55,476 nt of DNA from Bacteroidales bacterium (GTDB lineage Bacteria; Bacteroidota; Bacteroidia; Bacteroidales; Bacteroidaceae): positions 1 to 55,476 of the forward strand of contig SFPC01000002.1 in the NCBI GenBank assembly GCA_004552195.1. The letters run 5' to 3'. Below, in pieces: positions 26,044 through 35,060 of the stretch; position 1 is the first letter of the stretch; every line of letters starts with the position of its first letter. The notes under the pieces are model-generated. The model saw nothing but the letters and a program-made list of their open reading frames with translations, had not been told where the DNA came from and searched no databases. Both the position numbers and the translations under genes were made by a program.

Positions 26044-27084
26044 TCACACTGTTATCTCTCCGGCGATGCTGGTGTTCATCTTGTGGATGATTTCCTCGTG
26101 GGTATAGCCGTGGCCCAGGAGGAACATGAGTTTGGTTACCACTGCTTCCATGGTAGCGTCGTAACCGTTGATTACTCCGGCCTGCAGGAGTTGCAGTCCC
26201 GTTTCGTAACGGTGCATCTCGACGGTTCCTTTGTAACACTGGGAGATGTTGACCACGATGATGCCTTTGGCCACGAGCTGACGGATGCGTTCGACAAACC
26301 AAGGCTTTTGCGGTGCATTGCCGGAGCCGTAGGTTTTGAGAATGACTGCCTTCAGTCCTTCCACGGCGAAGCACGTGTCGACCACCTCCTTCCTTATGCC
26401 GGGGAAGAGAGTGAGAATCATCACGTTGTTGTCGAGCAGGAAATGGGGTTTGAACGCCTCGTAGGGTTTGGGGCGGTGTATGAGGTGGTGGTCGAACTTC
26501 AGGTGGATGCCGGCCTGGGCCAGCGGTGCGAAGTTGAAGGACCGGAAAGCATTGAAGCCCTCTGCGTTGATTTTGGTGGTGCGGTTTCCGCGCATGAGGC
26601 GGCTTTCAAAGAAAATACAGACCTCTGGCACCATGGGGTGGCCCTGGGCATTGCGCGCAGCAGCGATTTCGATACTGGTCAGGAGGTTTTCTTTACCGTC
26701 GGTGCGGAGCTGGCCGATGGGCAGCTGCGAACCGGTGATGACCACGGGCTTGCCCAGATTTTCAAGCATGAAACTGAGTGCGGAGGCGGTAAATGCCATC
26801 GTGTCTGTGCCATGAAGCAGCACGAAACCGTCATAATTGTCATAGTGTTCGGTAATGATGCGTGCCATCTTCACCCAATAGCGCGGCTCCATGTCGCTTG
26901 AGTCGATGGGAGCGTCGAATGCCAGCGCATCAATTTGATAGTTGAAACGCTTTAGCTCTGGCACATAGAGACGGAATTGCTCAAAGTCGAAGTTCTCAAG
27001 CGCACCGGTTTCCGGATTCTCTATCATTCCGATAGTACCGCCGGTATAGATGATGAGTATGTGGGGAATGCGGCTTTTATCCAT
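26044..27084 (-). CDS. ansA: Type I L-asparaginase
   Basis: 346 residues without signal peptide, so cytoplasmic. Hydrolyses L-asparagine to aspartate and ammonia. The two Thr motifs are plain: YTGGTIGM (T14, T17) and HGTDTM (H91-M96, with T93 and D94), and K131 in RTDGKEN completes the active site. The C-terminal allosteric domain (LILTLFPG, LKTYGSGNAP) is that of type I enzymes. The -7 box is only 5 nt before the ATG, so the transcript may be leaderless. Confidence 0.92.
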   Translation of the reverse strand: MDKSRIPHILIIYTGGTIGMIENPETGALENFDFEQFRLYVPELKRFNYQIDALAFDAPIDSSDMEPRYWVKMARIITEHYDNYDGFVLLHGTDTMAFTASALSFMLENLGKPVVITGSQLPIGQLRTDGKENLLTSIEIAAARNAQGHPMVPEVCIFFESRLMRGNRTTKINAEGFNAFRSFNFAPLAQAGIHLKFDHHLIHRPKPYEAFKPHFLLDNNVMILTLFPGIRKEVVDTCFAVEGLKAVILKTYGSGNAPQKPWFVERIRQLVAKGIIVVNISQCYKGTVEMHRYETGLQLLQAGVINGYDATMEAVVTKLMFLLGHGYTHEEIIHKMNTSIAGEITV

Positions 27085-27089
27085 GGATG

Positions 27090-27097
27090 CAAAACTA
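27090..27097 (-). promoter_or_regulatory. -7 box directly before ansA
   Basis: TAGTTTTG ends 5 nt before the ATG. With the usual spacing transcription would begin at or next to the start codon. No TTTG is found 19 nt upstream. Confidence 0.4.
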
Positions 27098-27263
27098 CTG
27101 AAAAATGTTTAATTGTTCCTATATAGTAAGGGAAAAGAGCAACCTCGGGTTTGAAAGAATGTAAAAGAACGTTGGACGCTATCCAGCGCCGGAAAGTGGC
27201 AGGCGGAGCGGCGCTGGGCCATCCGTTTGGTGGGCTGTTCCCATGGGCGTGCGGACCGGGGGT

Positions 27264-27348
27264 CACAAGTCCGCCACTTGTGATGAAAAAGTCCAGGACT
27301 ATTTTTTTCTACTCGCCGAGTTGTGAAAAATAGTCCTGGACTTTTTTG
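27264..27348. repeat. Family B palindromic repeat, copy B4 (likely two-way terminator)
   Basis: Begins with CACAAGTCCGCCACTTGTGA, then AAAAAGTCCAGGACTATTTTTT, CTACTCGCCGAGTTG and AAAAATAGTCCTGGACTTTTTT. The outer arms are complementary over about 20 nt and the inner CTCGCCGAG forms the tip. It sits in the 371-nt gap between the BY-kinase terminator and ansA; no gene is visible there. Confidence 0.85.
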
Positions 27349-27403
27349 CCGGGATGTTTCGCTTCCTTTTGCGCCTGCTCCCTGCGGCGGTCTGCAACCA
27401 AAA

Positions 27404-27430
27404 AGCAGCAACGGAAATCCCGTTGCTGCT
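27404..27430 (-). terminator. Terminator of the BY-kinase gene
   Basis: AGCAGCAACGG (27404-27414) pairs with CCGTTGCTGCT (27420-27430); on minus TTTTTGG follows. It is 26 nt past the stop. Confidence 0.85.
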
Positions 27431-27455
27431 TGATGAGGTGTGTGAGAAAAATCGT

Positions 27456-29882
27456 TTAGTGGCGCAAGCGTTTGAGAATGCCCGACTTGCGTTTTTGCGA
27501 GCGTCCGTAGCCGTAACCGTAGCCGTAGCCTGCACCGTAGTTGTTGCCGTAGCGGCTTCCGCTCTCCTTGACGTCGTTGAGCACGATGCAGAGGTTTTTC
27601 AGACGGTCGTCCTGATACATGCGTTCCAGCTCGGGCAGGAAATCGCGCTCCTGCACTCCGGCCCTGACAACGAAGAAGGTGATGTCCACCACGCGGTTGA
27701 CGATGCCTGCATCGGCTACTGAGAACATCGGGGTACAGTCAATGATGATTTGGTCGTAACGGTCGCGCAACTTTTCGATGAGTTCTTCCAAACGTTCGCT
27801 CATGAGCAGTTCCGAAGGGTTGGGGGGCAACGAGCCGGCCGGTATAAAGTCAACGCCCTCCGTCAGTCCGTCTTTCACAATGATGTCTTCAATCTTCGTC
27901 AGCTCGTCCGAGAGGTAAGCGGTGAGGCCCAGATGGTGGCCGAAGTGGGAGCTGAGCGTACGCTTGCGGATGTCGGCGTCAATCAGCAGGGTGCGTTTTC
28001 CCATCATGGCAAAGGTGATGCAGACGTTGCGCGAGATGAAGCTCTTACCCTGCCCGGGGGTGGTCGAAGTGGTCATGATGACCTGGGTGGCGTGGCGTAT
28101 GTAGTTGAGGCTGAAGCGCATGATGCGGAAAGCCTCCACCAAGGGCGCGTCGTTGGGCAGTTCGTTGATGAGCGTCTTGCCGGTGGCATTTTTCATGTGC
28201 GGAATCTCGCCCAGCAAGGGGATGGTGGTGGCATTTTCAATGTCCTTGCGCGAGTGGACGGTGACGTCGATCGTCATGAGCAGCCAGATGATAAACGCCG
28301 GTATAGCAACGCCGATGCAGAGGGCAAGGAGCATGATGACCATGCTGCGAGGGCTGACCCGTTTGTTGCCGATGGGTCCTTCCACCAAGCGGACGTTGGC
28401 TTCGTTGATGGCCTGTTGGAGCGCCACTTCCTCGCGTTTGTTGAGCAGATAGGTATAGAGCGTTTCCTTGAGTGCCTGTTGGCGTTGGATGTCAATGCCC
28501 TGTTTCTCCATGTCGGGTGCTCCGGCAATTTGTCCCGTGAGGAGGTTCTCATTGTTGCGGGCGTCACGCAGCTGCAGGCGGAGTGCGCTGATGTGGTTCT
28601 GGAGTGAGGACGCAATAATCTTGCGTGTTTGTGCGAGTTGGCGGTCCATTTCGCGCACCACGGTTTGTTGCTCGCTGGAGTTGTTGGCCAGTGAGTTGCG
28701 TTGGTTCATGAGCGTGTTGAAAGCCGCAATCTGCTGATTGACAGCCGCATCTCCCAAATTGAGTGTGGGGATGAGGTCATTGTCGTTCGTATGGTTTCCG
28801 AGATAATCGTTGAGAAATTGCGCCACATTGAGCTGTGTTTCGATGGCCAGCGTTTGTTGGCGTGCGGTGGACGTTTCGTTGAGCACCGCCTGCGACGTCA
28901 GTTTGAAATCAATCAGTTGGTTGCGCTTCTTGAAGTCGGCCAGCTCGGTTTCCACGGTGCTCAGCTCGTTGCCAATGATTTGTAGGCGTTCGTCGATGAA
29001 CTTTGCGGTGCTGAGAGCCACCCGGTTTTTGTTTTCCACGACGTCTTCTTTATACGTGTCGTAGAGTGTGTTGAGGATGTCGTCGGCTCGTTTCGTGTGC
29101 GTGTCCTGACAGGTGAGGACAATGAGCGATGTTTCCTTGTCAAATTCCGATGCTGTGAGCTTGGACTGGTACACGTTTGCAGCCAAGGAGACTGGCATTC
29201 GCACCACGCGGATTTCTTCGTTGGTCCACTGGTTGAAACTTTTACCTCTCAGCACGGAGAGCTTGCCCGCGGGGGTTTGGAGTGTCTGTCCCAGCTGTGC
29301 GTTGATGTCGGGCAGCTTGTTGCCTTCTTCGTCCTTGAAGTTGGTGAGTTTCACGGTGTTCCCGTTTACCTTTTTCACCTCAAAACTGATGGAGGGCTTT
29401 TTTGCTTTGGCCGCCATCTCTTCGGTGTAGGGCGACTGGAAGATGATTTCAACGGGACGCTCGTCTTTGTAGAGCGGCACATGGTGCAGCCCCTCGTCGA
29501 TGAGGTAGTCCACGTCGAGGTTCAGCTTCTCCACCACGCGTTGCATGAGTCGCTTGGAGGAGATGATGAAGATTTCGTTTTTCAGGTTGTCGCCTACGCT
29601 CACACCGTTGAGTTCGAGCAAACTTGTCATGTTGCTGCGATTGCCACGCCGCAGGTTGGACATGCTACCGCTCGTGCCGTTGGCCTCTTCGATGAGCATG
29701 ACCGACTGACGCTCGTATATGCGCGACTGTCGTTGCTGATAAATCCAACCTAAGGCCACGCATACAATCACAGAGAGCGTAAACCAATACCAGTTCTGCA
29801 CAAATTTGTGGTAACACAGTTTTAGCAACGGAATAAGCTGCATTTCGTCGTTACCTTCCATGTTGTTGGAAATGTTCTCCAT
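27456..29882 (-). CDS. Polysaccharide co-polymerase with cytoplasmic tyrosine autokinase (Wzz/BY-kinase)
   Basis: 808 residues. Two membrane helices (about 32-51 and 525-545) enclose a long periplasmic coiled-coil Wzz region; the C-terminal cytoplasmic domain is a BY-kinase with Walker A TPGQGKS (about residue 611), Walker A' LLIDADIRKRT and Walker B IIIDCTP. The tail has a tyrosine cluster alternating with glycine (GAGYGYGYGYG), the usual autophosphorylation site. Such proteins set chain length and control export of capsule or exopolysaccharide. No glycosyltransferases, Wza or Wzx/Wzy genes are in the window, so it stands alone here. The exact start is uncertain between the first three ATGs. 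Confidence 0.93.
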   Translation of the reverse strand: MENISNNMEGNDEMQLIPLLKLCYHKFVQNWYWFTLSVIVCVALGWIYQQRQSRIYERQSVMLIEEANGTSGSMSNLRRGNRSNMTSLLELNGVSVGDNLKNEIFIISSKRLMQRVVEKLNLDVDYLIDEGLHHVPLYKDERPVEIIFQSPYTEEMAAKAKKPSISFEVKKVNGNTVKLTNFKDEEGNKLPDINAQLGQTLQTPAGKLSVLRGKSFNQWTNEEIRVVRMPVSLAANVYQSKLTASEFDKETSLIVLTCQDTHTKRADDILNTLYDTYKEDVVENKNRVALSTAKFIDERLQIIGNELSTVETELADFKKRNQLIDFKLTSQAVLNETSTARQQTLAIETQLNVAQFLNDYLGNHTNDNDLIPTLNLGDAAVNQQIAAFNTLMNQRNSLANNSSEQQTVVREMDRQLAQTRKIIASSLQNHISALRLQLRDARNNENLLTGQIAGAPDMEKQGIDIQRQQALKETLYTYLLNKREEVALQQAINEANVRLVEGPIGNKRVSPRSMVIMLLALCIGVAIPAFIIWLLMTIDVTVHSRKDIENATTIPLLGEIPHMKNATGKTLINELPNDAPLVEAFRIMRFSLNYIRHATQVIMTTSTTPGQGKSFISRNVCITFAMMGKRTLLIDADIRKRTLSSHFGHHLGLTAYLSDELTKIEDIIVKDGLTEGVDFIPAGSLPPNPSELLMSERLEELIEKLRDRYDQIIIDCTPMFSVADAGIVNRVVDITFFVVRAGVQERDFLPELERMYQDDRLKNLCIVLNDVKESGSRYGNNYGAGYGYGYGYGRSQKRKSGILKRLRH

Positions 29883-30219
29883 CTGAATATTGTAAAAGTA
29901 TGATTAAAGATGTCGGCAAAAATACGACTTTATTTTTGATAACGACGATTTTCAGCTTCTTTACGTGTTTTGTTTTAGGACAAATGGCGACAATTATGCA
30001 ATATGGGCGGTTTTGGAGGGGGAAGTGGAGGATTTGGACGTGCTTGTTCAGGATGAGTGGACACGGCTCGTCGATGGGGTGCGTACCCATGCGAAACACC
30101 ATCCGCAACATGCCGGGTGGGCGTTGCGGATGGTGCGTTGCTATATATAATAAGGTGTATCTATATATATATAAGGAGTGTTTGTTGTCAGAGGGGAAGG
30201 GTTGTTATGCCTTCTCGCC
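29883..30219. other. 337-nt intergenic region with a 13-bp stem hairpin
   Basis: Besides the BY-kinase -7 box, CACCATCCGCAAC (30097-30109) pairs with GTTGCGGATGGTG (30123-30135) around 13 nt. It lies about 85 nt past the fumarase stop and could end that transcript, although the T-run beyond it is short (TTTCG). An AT-rich TATATA stretch follows at 30143-30175. No gene seen. Confidence 0.55.
29917..29924 (-). promoter_or_regulatory. -7 box of the BY-kinase gene
   Basis: TATTTTTG matches TAnnTTTG, 34 nt before the ATG; no TTTG at 19 nt upstream. Confidence 0.4.
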
Positions 30220-31863
30220 TTATCCTTGACACGCGGTGCGGGGCTTGATTTGCTGGAAGAAGTCGTTGCCCTTGTCGTCAACGAGGATGAAAGCGGGGAA
30301 GTCCTTCACTTCAATCTTCCAGACGGCTTCCATGCCCAGTTCGGGATATTCTACGCACTCAATGCTCTTGATGCTTTGCTGCGAGAGGATGGCTGCGGGC
30401 CCGCCTATGGAGCCGAGGTAGAAGCCGCCGTGTTTCTTGCAGGCATCGGTCACTACTTGCGAGCGGTTGCCCTTGGCAATCATGACGAGTGAGCCTCCGT
30501 TTTCCTGGAAGAGGTCTACGTAGGGGTCCATGCGGCCTGCGGTGGTCGGTCCCATGGAGCCGCAAGGCAGTCCCTGCGGAGTCTTGGCCGGTCCGGCGTA
30601 GAGCACGGGGTGGTTCTTGATGTATTCGGGCAACTCCTCACCCTTGTCGAGGCGTTCCTTGAGTTTGGCGTGAGCAATGTCGCGTGCTACGATGATGGTG
30701 CCGCTGAGGCTGAGGCGTGTGGCGACGGGGTATTTCGTGAGCTCCTTGCGCACTTCGTCCATGGGGCGGTTGAGGTCGATGCTGACGCCTCCGCCTTCGC
30801 CAGCCTCGCGCAGTTCTGCGGGGATGAGCTCTGCGGGATTGTCATCCATCTTTTCAATCCAGATACCGTCCTTGTTGATTTTGCACTTGATGTTTCGGTC
30901 GGCCGAACAGCTCACTCCGAGGCCCACAGGGCAGCTTGCGCCGTGGCGGGGCAGACGGATGACACGTATGTCGTGCGCATAATATTTTCCTCCGAACTGT
31001 GCGCCGAGCCCGATGCGGTGAGCTTCTTCGAGGAGCTGCTTTTCGAGTTCCACGTCGCGGAAGGCGCGTCCCGTTTCGTCGCCGGTGGTGGGCAGGTTGT
31101 CGTAGTAGTGGGTCGAGGCCAGCTTCACGGTGAGCAGGTTCTTCTCTGCCGACGTGCCGCCAATGACAAATGCCACGTGATAGGGCGGGCAGGCTGCTGT
31201 GCCCAGGGTTTTCATTTTGGCTACGAGGAAGGGAACGAGCGTGGCGGGGTTGAGGATGGCTTTGGTCTCCTGGTAGAGATACGTCTTGTTCGCTGAGCCG
31301 CCGCCTTTGGTAACGCAGAGGAATTTGTACTCCATTCCTTCTGTGGCTTCGAGGTCAATTTGTGCCGGCAGGTTGCAGCGTGTGTTCACCTCGTCGTACA
31401 TGTTGAGCGGAGCGTTTTGCGAGTAGCGCAGGTTCTCCTGTGTGTAGGTGAGGTATACGCCTTTGGCGATGGCCTCTTCGTCGCAGAATCCCGTCCACAC
31501 CTGTTGTCCTTTTTCTCCGTGCACAATGGCGGTGCCGGTGTCCTGGCAGATGGGCAGTTGGCCTTTTGCTGCCACTTCGGCGTTGCGCAGGAAAGTCAGG
31601 GCCACGTATTTGTCATTGTCGGATGCTTCCGGGTCGCTGAGTATCTTGGCTACTTGTAGATTGTGGGAGCGTCGGAGCAAGAAGCTGACGTCGCGGAATG
31701 CCTGGTTAATCATTCGTGTGATGCCTTCGGCCTCTACTTTGAGCATAGGCTTGCCTTCAAACTCGCTAATCGAAACATAGTCTTTCGTAAGCAGGTAGTA
31801 TTCCGTATCGTCCTTGCCGACTTGGAACATGGGTGCATACTTGAAATCGGGTACTTGTGCCAT
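30220..31863 (-). CDS. Class I fumarate hydratase (iron-sulfur type)
   Basis: 547 residues from the ATG at 31863. Interconverts fumarate and malate in the cytoplasm; in Bacteroidales it runs in the reductive direction toward succinate. Class I marks are clear: [12 protein letters not shown] (near residue 105, first cluster Cys), [29 protein letters not shown] and the C-terminal [13 protein letters not shown] and [14 protein letters not shown]- and C-terminal parts are fused in one chain as in FumA/FumB. The frame is open 68 codons further upstream, but that stretch translates two family A repeat units. Its promoter is within repeat A4. Confidence 0.94.
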   Translation of the reverse strand: MAQVPDFKYAPMFQVGKDDTEYYLLTKDYVSISEFEGKPMLKVEAEGITRMINQAFRDVSFLLRRSHNLQVAKILSDPEASDNDKYVALTFLRNAEVAAKGQLPICQDTGTAIVHGEKGQQVWTGFCDEEAIAKGVYLTYTQENLRYSQNAPLNMYDEVNTRCNLPAQIDLEATEGMEYKFLCVTKGGGSANKTYLYQETKAILNPATLVPFLVAKMKTLGTAACPPYHVAFVIGGTSAEKNLLTVKLASTHYYDNLPTTGDETGRAFRDVELEKQLLEEAHRIGLGAQFGGKYYAHDIRVIRLPRHGASCPVGLGVSCSADRNIKCKINKDGIWIEKMDDNPAELIPAELREAGEGGGVSIDLNRPMDEVRKELTKYPVATRLSLSGTIIVARDIAHAKLKERLDKGEELPEYIKNHPVLYAGPAKTPQGLPCGSMGPTTAGRMDPYVDLFQENGGSLVMIAKGNRSQVVTDACKKHGGFYLGSIGGPAAILSQQSIKSIECVEYPELGMEAVWKIEVKDFPAFILVDDKGNDFFQQIKPRTACQG

Positions 31864-31886
31864 ATAAATTAAGGTTTTTGGTTTTG

Positions 31887-31918
31887 CAAAAGTAGTGCAA
31901 GGCGAGCGCAATGCAAAA
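31887..31918 (-). promoter_or_regulatory. Promoter of fumarase inside repeat A4
   Basis: TTTTG (31918-31914), exactly 19 nt, TACTTTTG (31894-31887), 23 nt before the ATG. Confidence 0.78.
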
Positions 31919-32024
31919 CGAAAAGCTGAAAGTTTTTCGTTTGTATTGCCGAGCCGCCGCCTACTTTCTCTAAAAGTAGTGCAAGGCGAGCACAATGCAA
32001 AACGAAAAGCTGAAAGTTTTTCGT
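31887..32024 (-). repeat. Family A repeat, copy A4 (one full and one truncated unit)
   Basis: The unit next to fumarase is complete (AAAGTAGGCGGCGGCTCGGCA ... CTCGCCTTGCACTACTTTTG), with a hairpin in the middle (CGAAAAACTTTCAGCTTTTCG). The second unit lacks its GGCGGCGG end because the stop codon of the zinc-ribbon/SUMF gene abuts the middle hairpin. Confidence 0.85.
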
Positions 32025-33016
32025 TAGCGTTTGGTGAGCGCCAAACGGAAGCCGGTGGAATGATCAAACAAAACGGATGGACATTGGCTGCGGTATGCCG
32101 TGCGGCAGCTGGTCCTGACGTTTCTGTACGAGCCTCCGCGCATCACATGGGTAAGTCCGAACAACGGACCTTGGGGGTTGCATTTTGTGCCTTCCTGATA
32201 GGCGTTGTAATGGTCGGCACACCATTCCTTCACATTGCCACACATGTCATAGAGTCCCAGTTCGTTAGGAGCCAGTTGTGCCACCGGGTGCGTTTCGAGC
32301 CGGCTATTTCCTTCGTACCAGGCTACTTGGTTGATGTCATTGCTTCCGGCAAACTGAAATCCTCGGGAAGCGTTGCCGCCTCGTGCGGCAAATTCCCATT
32401 CCGCTTCGGTGGGCAGCCGGAATTGGCGGTTTGTCAAAGTGTTCAGCTTGAAAATAAATTCCAGGCAGTGTCTGTATGACACATTCTCCGCCGGCAGTTG
32501 TTTCCACTCACCAGCAAATGATCCGGCCTTCCGGCCATGAAATGATCGGTTCTCGCCCATTACCGCCACCCACAGCTCCTGGGTAACGGGAGTGCTGGCG
32601 AGGTAGAAATCTTTGGTGAGTATCACTTCGTGTACCGGCTTTTCGTTTTCTTCGGGTCGCTCCTGTTCCGGCGTGGCTCCCATCATGAACTTGCCATGCT
32701 CCACCCGGCACATGTCGAAGCGCACGCCGTTCACTTCAAACGTCAGGCCGTTGTCCGTGGTCGACACGAGGCGCGTGGAAGTTTCCACCACGTTCTGCGA
32801 GAAGCGCATGGTGTTCACATCAAAGGTGATGGGTTCTTTCGGAGGCTCGTTTTGTTTCATGGGAGTTCCGCAGTGGGGGCAGAAGGTGGAGTTTTGCGGC
32901 ACATCCTTTTGGCACTTCGGGCAGGGGACGCACGCTTCACGCTTCAGCCGGTTGCCGCAGTGATTGCAGAAGCCGGAGCCGTCGGGCACATCCTGGTGAC
33001 ATTTGGGACATTTCAT
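32024..33016 (-). CDS. Double zinc-ribbon plus SUMF (formylglycine-generating-enzyme-like) domain protein
   Basis: 330 residues from the ATG at 33016. Two N-terminal zinc ribbons are seen: C3-x2-C6/C17-x2-C20 and C32-x2-C35/C46-x2-C49. After a linker, residues about 95-330 form a SUMF1-type domain ([75 protein letters not shown]). True formylglycine enzymes carry two Cys in the GGS(F/Y)xCxxxYC region; here the first is missing, so sulfatase activation is unlikely. Such domains also occur in effector or binding roles. It is the last gene of a minus-strand run that starts with two unrecognised genes. Function unknown. Confidence 0.8.
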   Translation of the reverse strand: MKCPKCHQDVPDGSGFCNHCGNRLKREACVPCPKCQKDVPQNSTFCPHCGTPMKQNEPPKEPITFDVNTMRFSQNVVETSTRLVSTTDNGLTFEVNGVRFDMCRVEHGKFMMGATPEQERPEENEKPVHEVILTKDFYLASTPVTQELWVAVMGENRSFHGRKAGSFAGEWKQLPAENVSYRHCLEFIFKLNTLTNRQFRLPTEAEWEFAARGGNASRGFQFAGSNDINQVAWYEGNSRLETHPVAQLAPNELGLYDMCGNVKEWCADHYNAYQEGTKCNPQGPLFGLTHVMRGGSYRNVRTSCRTAYRSQCPSVLFDHSTGFRLALTKR

Positions 33017-33134
33017 GGGGTGTTTATAAAATAATCTGAGAGGTGAAAAACAAAGGGATTGTCTGCGTGGGCGAAAGGCGGATTGGGTGCTTCGCCGTTT
33101 CGGCATGTGCTGTCAGTCGGCGGAGCCGGGGCGG

Positions 33135-33779
33135 CTATGTGGAGAGCACGATGGCCCGCACGTCGGAGAAATCGTGCTGTTCGAGCTTTTCCGGCGCGAT
33201 GAGGAAGTCCAGCACGCCGCAGTCCATGAAGTTGAGCTGGAAATCGTCGCCCTCGAACGAGTCCACCTGCAACAGGATTTGCCAGTCCTCGAAAGGCGGG
33301 TCCCAGGTCTCCCACGGGCGGTAGGTGGGTGGGGCAAAGAGCGCGTGGTCGTCGAGTTCGTCGGCCGCTGCGCCAAATTCCACTTGCAGTTCGTGGGGTG
33401 AAAGCTCGTTGTCGTCGTCGTCCACGAGCACCACCTCCCTCATGTTGTCCGTTTCGGGAAAGTAGAAAACCTTCACGGCGTCAGGGTCCGACACCGTGCC
33501 GCCAATGTCGTAGCACCCCGTGCAGTAGCCTAAGAAGTGGTCAATTTTGGCGAAGAAAGCGAGCAACCCTTTGTGGGGCAGCCGGCCTTCGGGGTCGCAC
33601 TCGGCCACTTCCTCCAGATTGAGCTGGCAGACGAAGCAATAGGGGTAGTCTTCGCCGTCCTCGTCGGTGTACATCGGGTAATCAACGCCTTTGGGCAAGT
33701 CCGGGTTGCCCCAGAAGCGGGATGTGCCGCAGGGCAGTTTCTCTGCGGTCGGCGACAGTTTCAGGTGAATGGGGTTCAT
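33135..33779 (-). CDS. DUF1963 (YwqG-like) protein
   Basis: 214 residues, no signal peptide. KLPCGTSRFWGNPDLPKGVDYP at the start and YCFVCQLNLEEV, GLLAFFAKID and DDWQILLQVDSFEG-like segments are characteristic of the DUF1963 family, whose function is unknown. Acidic (many Asp/Glu). It lies 46 nt after the 390-residue gene and 118 nt before the zinc-ribbon/SUMF gene, all on minus. Confidence 0.75.
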   Translation of the reverse strand: MNPIHLKLSPTAEKLPCGTSRFWGNPDLPKGVDYPMYTDEDGEDYPYCFVCQLNLEEVAECDPEGRLPHKGLLAFFAKIDHFLGYCTGCYDIGGTVSDPDAVKVFYFPETDNMREVVLVDDDDNELSPHELQVEFGAAADELDDHALFAPPTYRPWETWDPPFEDWQILLQVDSFEGDDFQLNFMDCGVLDFLIAPEKLEQHDFSDVRAIVLST

Positions 33780-33825
33780 GATGTAGCAGTTGAGAGTTTG
33801 GTATGCGTTTCCGGCCCGGCCGGTG

Positions 33826-34998
33826 TCAGTCCTCCTCGATGATTTGTTCCGGTTCCCAAATGGTGTTCATCAGGTTGAGGGCGATGTTGTTTCCCGCTTC
33901 GGCTGCGGTGCAGAGAATGTCGTAGTAACGTTCCATGTCCGTCATGAAAAACGTCGGGTCGTTGTTCACAGCCGCCGTGTCGAGCCATTCCCACGCCACT
34001 TCCTTGTCCGGTGCCAAGCAGCCCTTCTCTATGCCTTCGAGCAGTATGTTCTGGAATAGTCCCCTGCGGACAATCAGACCTGTGGCCCAGTTGTTCGATG
34101 CCGCGAGCAAGGCTTTGAGCGGGTACACCTCCACCATGCCGCCGTTGATGGCCTCGTTCAGGAGGTCGAGCACGCATTGTTCCGCCTTGGTGGTCTCCCG
34201 GTATACCGTCTGTTGCCTTTGTTCGTGCACCTCGGCGATGTCCCGGAGCAAGTCGCGCGCCTGTTCGTAGGGCGTGAGCCGATAGTAGCTGAACACCAGC
34301 GTTACGAGGTCCGAGCTCAGGTACGGGTTGTCCACTAAGAAGGAGGGTGCTTGGAAACTCTCTTCTATCTTCACGCGGTAGAGGTCGTTGCCGCTGCGCA
34401 GCGCAATGGCCGTTTCCGACACCTCCTCCACGCGCAGCGGTCCGCACCGCAGACTTTCCGTTGGGAGCATTTCGCCTACTTTCAGCGCGCCAAACGGCAC
34501 ATACATCCGCTCTGCGTAGTGGTTGCCCACGGACATGTCGCGCGTTTCGTGGTGCGCCACGATTTTCAGTTCAATCGGCACTTCCGGCAGGCGGAGTTTG
34601 CGTTCGATTTCCGCCCTTTCGGCTTCGAGGTCGCGGGGCGGCAGCAACACCTCCAGCTGTTGGATGAGGGGAATGCAGTCCAGCAGCACCCCTCTCACCG
34701 TTGGCAGGTCCTCCTCGTCCATTTCGTACATATCGCACGCCAATGCCAACTGTTTTCGCAGGCGGTCTATGGCCGGGTCGTCGGGTCGGAGACACGTGGC
34801 GGCGAAGTCGCGCACCTCGTGCTTGAGGTTGGGCAGGATGAAGGGCCACGGCGTGGCGGCATCGTCGTCGTGCGTGACTAATCGTTGAATTGTTTGGTAC
34901 AGATTGGCCAAATAGCGGCTCTCTGTGCTGATGTGTTGGTCGTCAATGTCGGCCTCGAAGCGGCAAATGTAGGGAGAGGGGGCAGGGGTGTGCGACAT
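33826..34998 (-). CDS. Unrecognised protein, 390 residues
   Basis: I do not recognise this protein. From the ATG at 34998 it is soluble and acidic, with no signal peptide or membrane helix. The middle (about 150-250) looks beta-rich and contains MSVGNHYAERMYVPFGALKVGE and TAIALRSGNDLYRVKIEE, a little like a PilZ-type or beta-barrel binding domain, but the resemblance is weak. The rest is mainly helical (AEQCVLDLLNEAINGGMVEV, ALLAASNNWATGLIVRRG). An in-frame ATG 68 codons earlier is rejected because its Pro/Arg-rich translation overlaps the upstream gene's end. Neighbours 35061-35627 and 33135-33779 are on the same strand within 65 nt. Confidence 0.65.
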   Translation of the reverse strand: MSHTPAPSPYICRFEADIDDQHISTESRYLANLYQTIQRLVTHDDDAATPWPFILPNLKHEVRDFAATCLRPDDPAIDRLRKQLALACDMYEMDEEDLPTVRGVLLDCIPLIQQLEVLLPPRDLEAERAEIERKLRLPEVPIELKIVAHHETRDMSVGNHYAERMYVPFGALKVGEMLPTESLRCGPLRVEEVSETAIALRSGNDLYRVKIEESFQAPSFLVDNPYLSSDLVTLVFSYYRLTPYEQARDLLRDIAEVHEQRQQTVYRETTKAEQCVLDLLNEAINGGMVEVYPLKALLAASNNWATGLIVRRGLFQNILLEGIEKGCLAPDKEVAWEWLDTAAVNNDPTFFMTDMERYYDILCTAAEAGNNIALNLMNTIWEPEQIIEED

Positions 34999-35060
34999 GG
35001 AGGTGAGGGGTCGTAAGAAGAGGAAGAGAGAAGGAGGAGTGGGGCGGACGGCGAGCAGTT

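Noticed and set aside
31864..32067. N-terminal extension of fumarase
   Set aside because: Its 68 codons translate the tandem family A repeat and contain the promoter.
32024..33016. Formylglycine-generating enzyme activating the local sulfatases
   Set aside because: Missing first active-site Cys, and both sulfatases are the Ser type.
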